A stretch of 64,000 nt of DNA, from NCBI RefSeq assembly GCF_016807805.1, contig NZ_CP063362.1:3142501-3206500 (forward strand), in the 5' to 3' direction. Below are positions 63,256 through 64,000 of the stretch, one piece after another. The first letter of the stretch is position 1; the number at the start of each line of letters is the position of its first letter. Made by a program: the position numbers and the translations under genes. Origin of the DNA: Xanthobacter dioxanivorans. GTDB taxonomy: Bacteria; Pseudomonadota; Alphaproteobacteria; Rhizobiales; Xanthobacteraceae. A model generated the notes under the pieces. It did not search any database. It was not told where the DNA came from and saw nothing but the letters and a program-made list of their open reading frames with translations.

Positions 63256-63382
63256 AGCGGATGCGGCGGCGCGGGCTGCCGCAGCGGACATGGGGCCCGC
63301 CGGCGGAACATGCCGGCGGGAGCCGCGTTCCGCCCGGATGGAACGCTTGACCCATCCGGCCGGGAACGCACCGGCCCGCGTC

Positions 63383-63664
63383 ATGGCGCCCGCAGCCGGC
63401 GCTCTTTCCCCGATGGCGGGTGGCCCACCCGCTGCGGTCCAGGTCGCGGCCCCGCTTCATCCGGATCCATTCCGGCCGCCGGACCCCCCGATCCTGCCGC
63501 CGCATCCCTTCGAGGAGCCGCCATCGCCGCCGGAGCCGGGCCCCGACCTTCCCCCGCTGCCGGAGGACGATCCTTCCCGCGAGCCGCGGCGCGATCCCTT
63601 TCCCGATCCCGTCCCCATGGATGACCCTCCGGCCCGGCCCGAGGAGCCGGCGCGCGCCGGCTGA
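63383..63664 (+). CDS. Proline-rich small protein
   Basis: A 93-residue protein made almost entirely of proline, acidic residues and arginine, with runs such as PPDPPILPPHPFEEPPSPPE and DDPSREPRRDPFPDPVPMDD. It has no signal or domain and is certainly disordered. ATG 63383 is my choice; the frame opens at ATG 63290. Proline-acidic proteins of this type occur as conserved hypotheticals in alphaproteobacteria. It may be a real gene, but biased composition allows such frames by chance. Confidence 0.4.
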   Translation: MAPAAGALSPMAGGPPAAVQVAAPLHPDPFRPPDPPILPPHPFEEPPSPPEPGPDLPPLPEDDPSREPRRDPFPDPVPMDDPPARPEEPARAG

Positions 63665-63745
63665 CTCGCGCATGGCGAAGGTCCCGGTGGTTCCCCTCGG
63701 GGCGGAGCGGCCCTATGCTGGCTGCGAACCCCCTTGCGAACCGCC

Positions 63746-64000
63746 ATGCCCTCCTTCCTGATGGACCGACTGGTGAAGCCCGCTGCCCTCGCCCTGAGCC
63801 TTGCCGGATTGCCGCTGGCGGCCGATGCCCGCACCGACCGACCGGACCTGTTTGTCGACGTGGCCGGCGTGGTGCCCGACGCCGTGTTCGACGTGCGCTA
63901 TTTTGGAACGCAGAACTTTGTCGGCGCGCGGGTGGACGGCTACGGCGCGGCCCGCTGCTTCCTCACCCGGCCGGCGGCCGAAGCGCTGGCGGGGGTGGCT
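63746..64000 (+). CDS. D-alanyl-D-alanine dipeptidase (VanX-type), N-terminal fragment
   Basis: The first 85 residues, cut by the window end. A signal peptide (VKPAALALSLAGLPLAADA, cleavage near residue 28) precedes LFVDVAGVVPDAVFDVRYFG and QNFVGARVDGYGAARCFLTR. The string YFGTQNFVGxxVDGY is characteristic of D-Ala-D-Ala dipeptidases of the peptidase M15D/VanX group. These zinc enzymes split D-Ala-D-Ala for peptidoglycan recycling. The metal-binding residues lie beyond the window. Start ATG 63746; ATG 63761 is possible. Confidence 0.85.
   Translation, partial: MPSFLMDRLVKPAALALSLAGLPLAADARTDRPDLFVDVAGVVPDAVFDVRYFGTQNFVGARVDGYGAARCFLTRPAAEALAGVA

Noticed and set aside
63290-63382. N-terminal extension of the proline-rich frame.
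   Set aside because: The added residues are not proline-rich and begin close to the previous stop; neither start has a good ribosome site, so the shorter form is listed at low confidence.

Overview
This window is dense, very GC-rich DNA (roughly two thirds G+C by eye) with almost no non-coding space. I see no rRNA, tRNA, CRISPR array, insertion sequence or phage gene. The gene content points to an alphaproteobacterium of the Hyphomicrobiales, probably a Xanthobacteraceae-like soil organism. Supporting points are the order carB-greA-lrp-trxB-lysR, the maf-yacG overlap, CysD with a fused CysN/C, three DUF992 genes, DUF930, DUF1236 and DUF2478 proteins, a PHB depolymerase and an acetaldehyde dehydrogenase with an AcoR-type sigma-54 activator. 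The genus is inference.

Layout. 1-774: the end of a membrane hydrogenase-like (group 4/Ehr-like) operon. 1175-6068: an aldehyde dehydrogenase with a clear sigma-54 promoter, its divergent activator, and a PHB depolymerase. 6302-13900: a MarR-type regulator and a TRAP transporter (dctQ-dctM-dctP), divergent from a fused 5-oxoprolinase/hydantoinase. 14010-19292: a secreted protein, then amidase, cupin, HpaB-type monooxygenase and flavin reductase under a divergent MarR regulator. 19599-23154: a TerB-N/TerB-C protein overlapping a BrxD-like (DUF2791) P-loop ATPase, a probable DNA-processing or defence unit. 23190-25993: cysD-cysNC sulfate activation. 26335-38979: a pentad-repeat protein, uvrB, lipoprotein, DUF486, a glycosyltransferase-like protein, 8-oxoguanine deaminase, PQQ sugar dehydrogenase, GST, aspartate aminotransferase and three tandem DUF992 genes. 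39110-54637: msrP, an ornithine decarboxylase-type enzyme, a secreted protein coupled to RNase T2, rlmJ, GST, a class III aminotransferase, TPMT, a second aldehyde dehydrogenase, yacG/maf, a sugar-type MFS carrier and a methyltransferase. 54651-62425: gtrA, carB, greA, lrp, trxB, lysR. 62426-64000: a possible small RNA, a peptidoglycan-binding protein, a proline-rich protein and the start of a VanX-type dipeptidase.

How genes work together. Clear local circuits are the AcoR-type activator with its sigma-54 target, two divergent promoter regions with palindromic operators (at 10055 and 18593), and a carB leader that could attenuate. The decarboxylase, class III aminotransferase and second aldehyde dehydrogenase could together make and degrade putrescine, although they are not one operon.

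Quality warning. Four otherwise well-conserved genes (terB-like, class III aminotransferase, second aldehyde dehydrogenase, lysR) are each broken by an apparent loss of one base in a short G or C run. Restoring one base gives a family-typical length in each case. Sequence error is the simplest common explanation; real decay cannot be excluded from the sequence alone. These genes are annotated over their full span.
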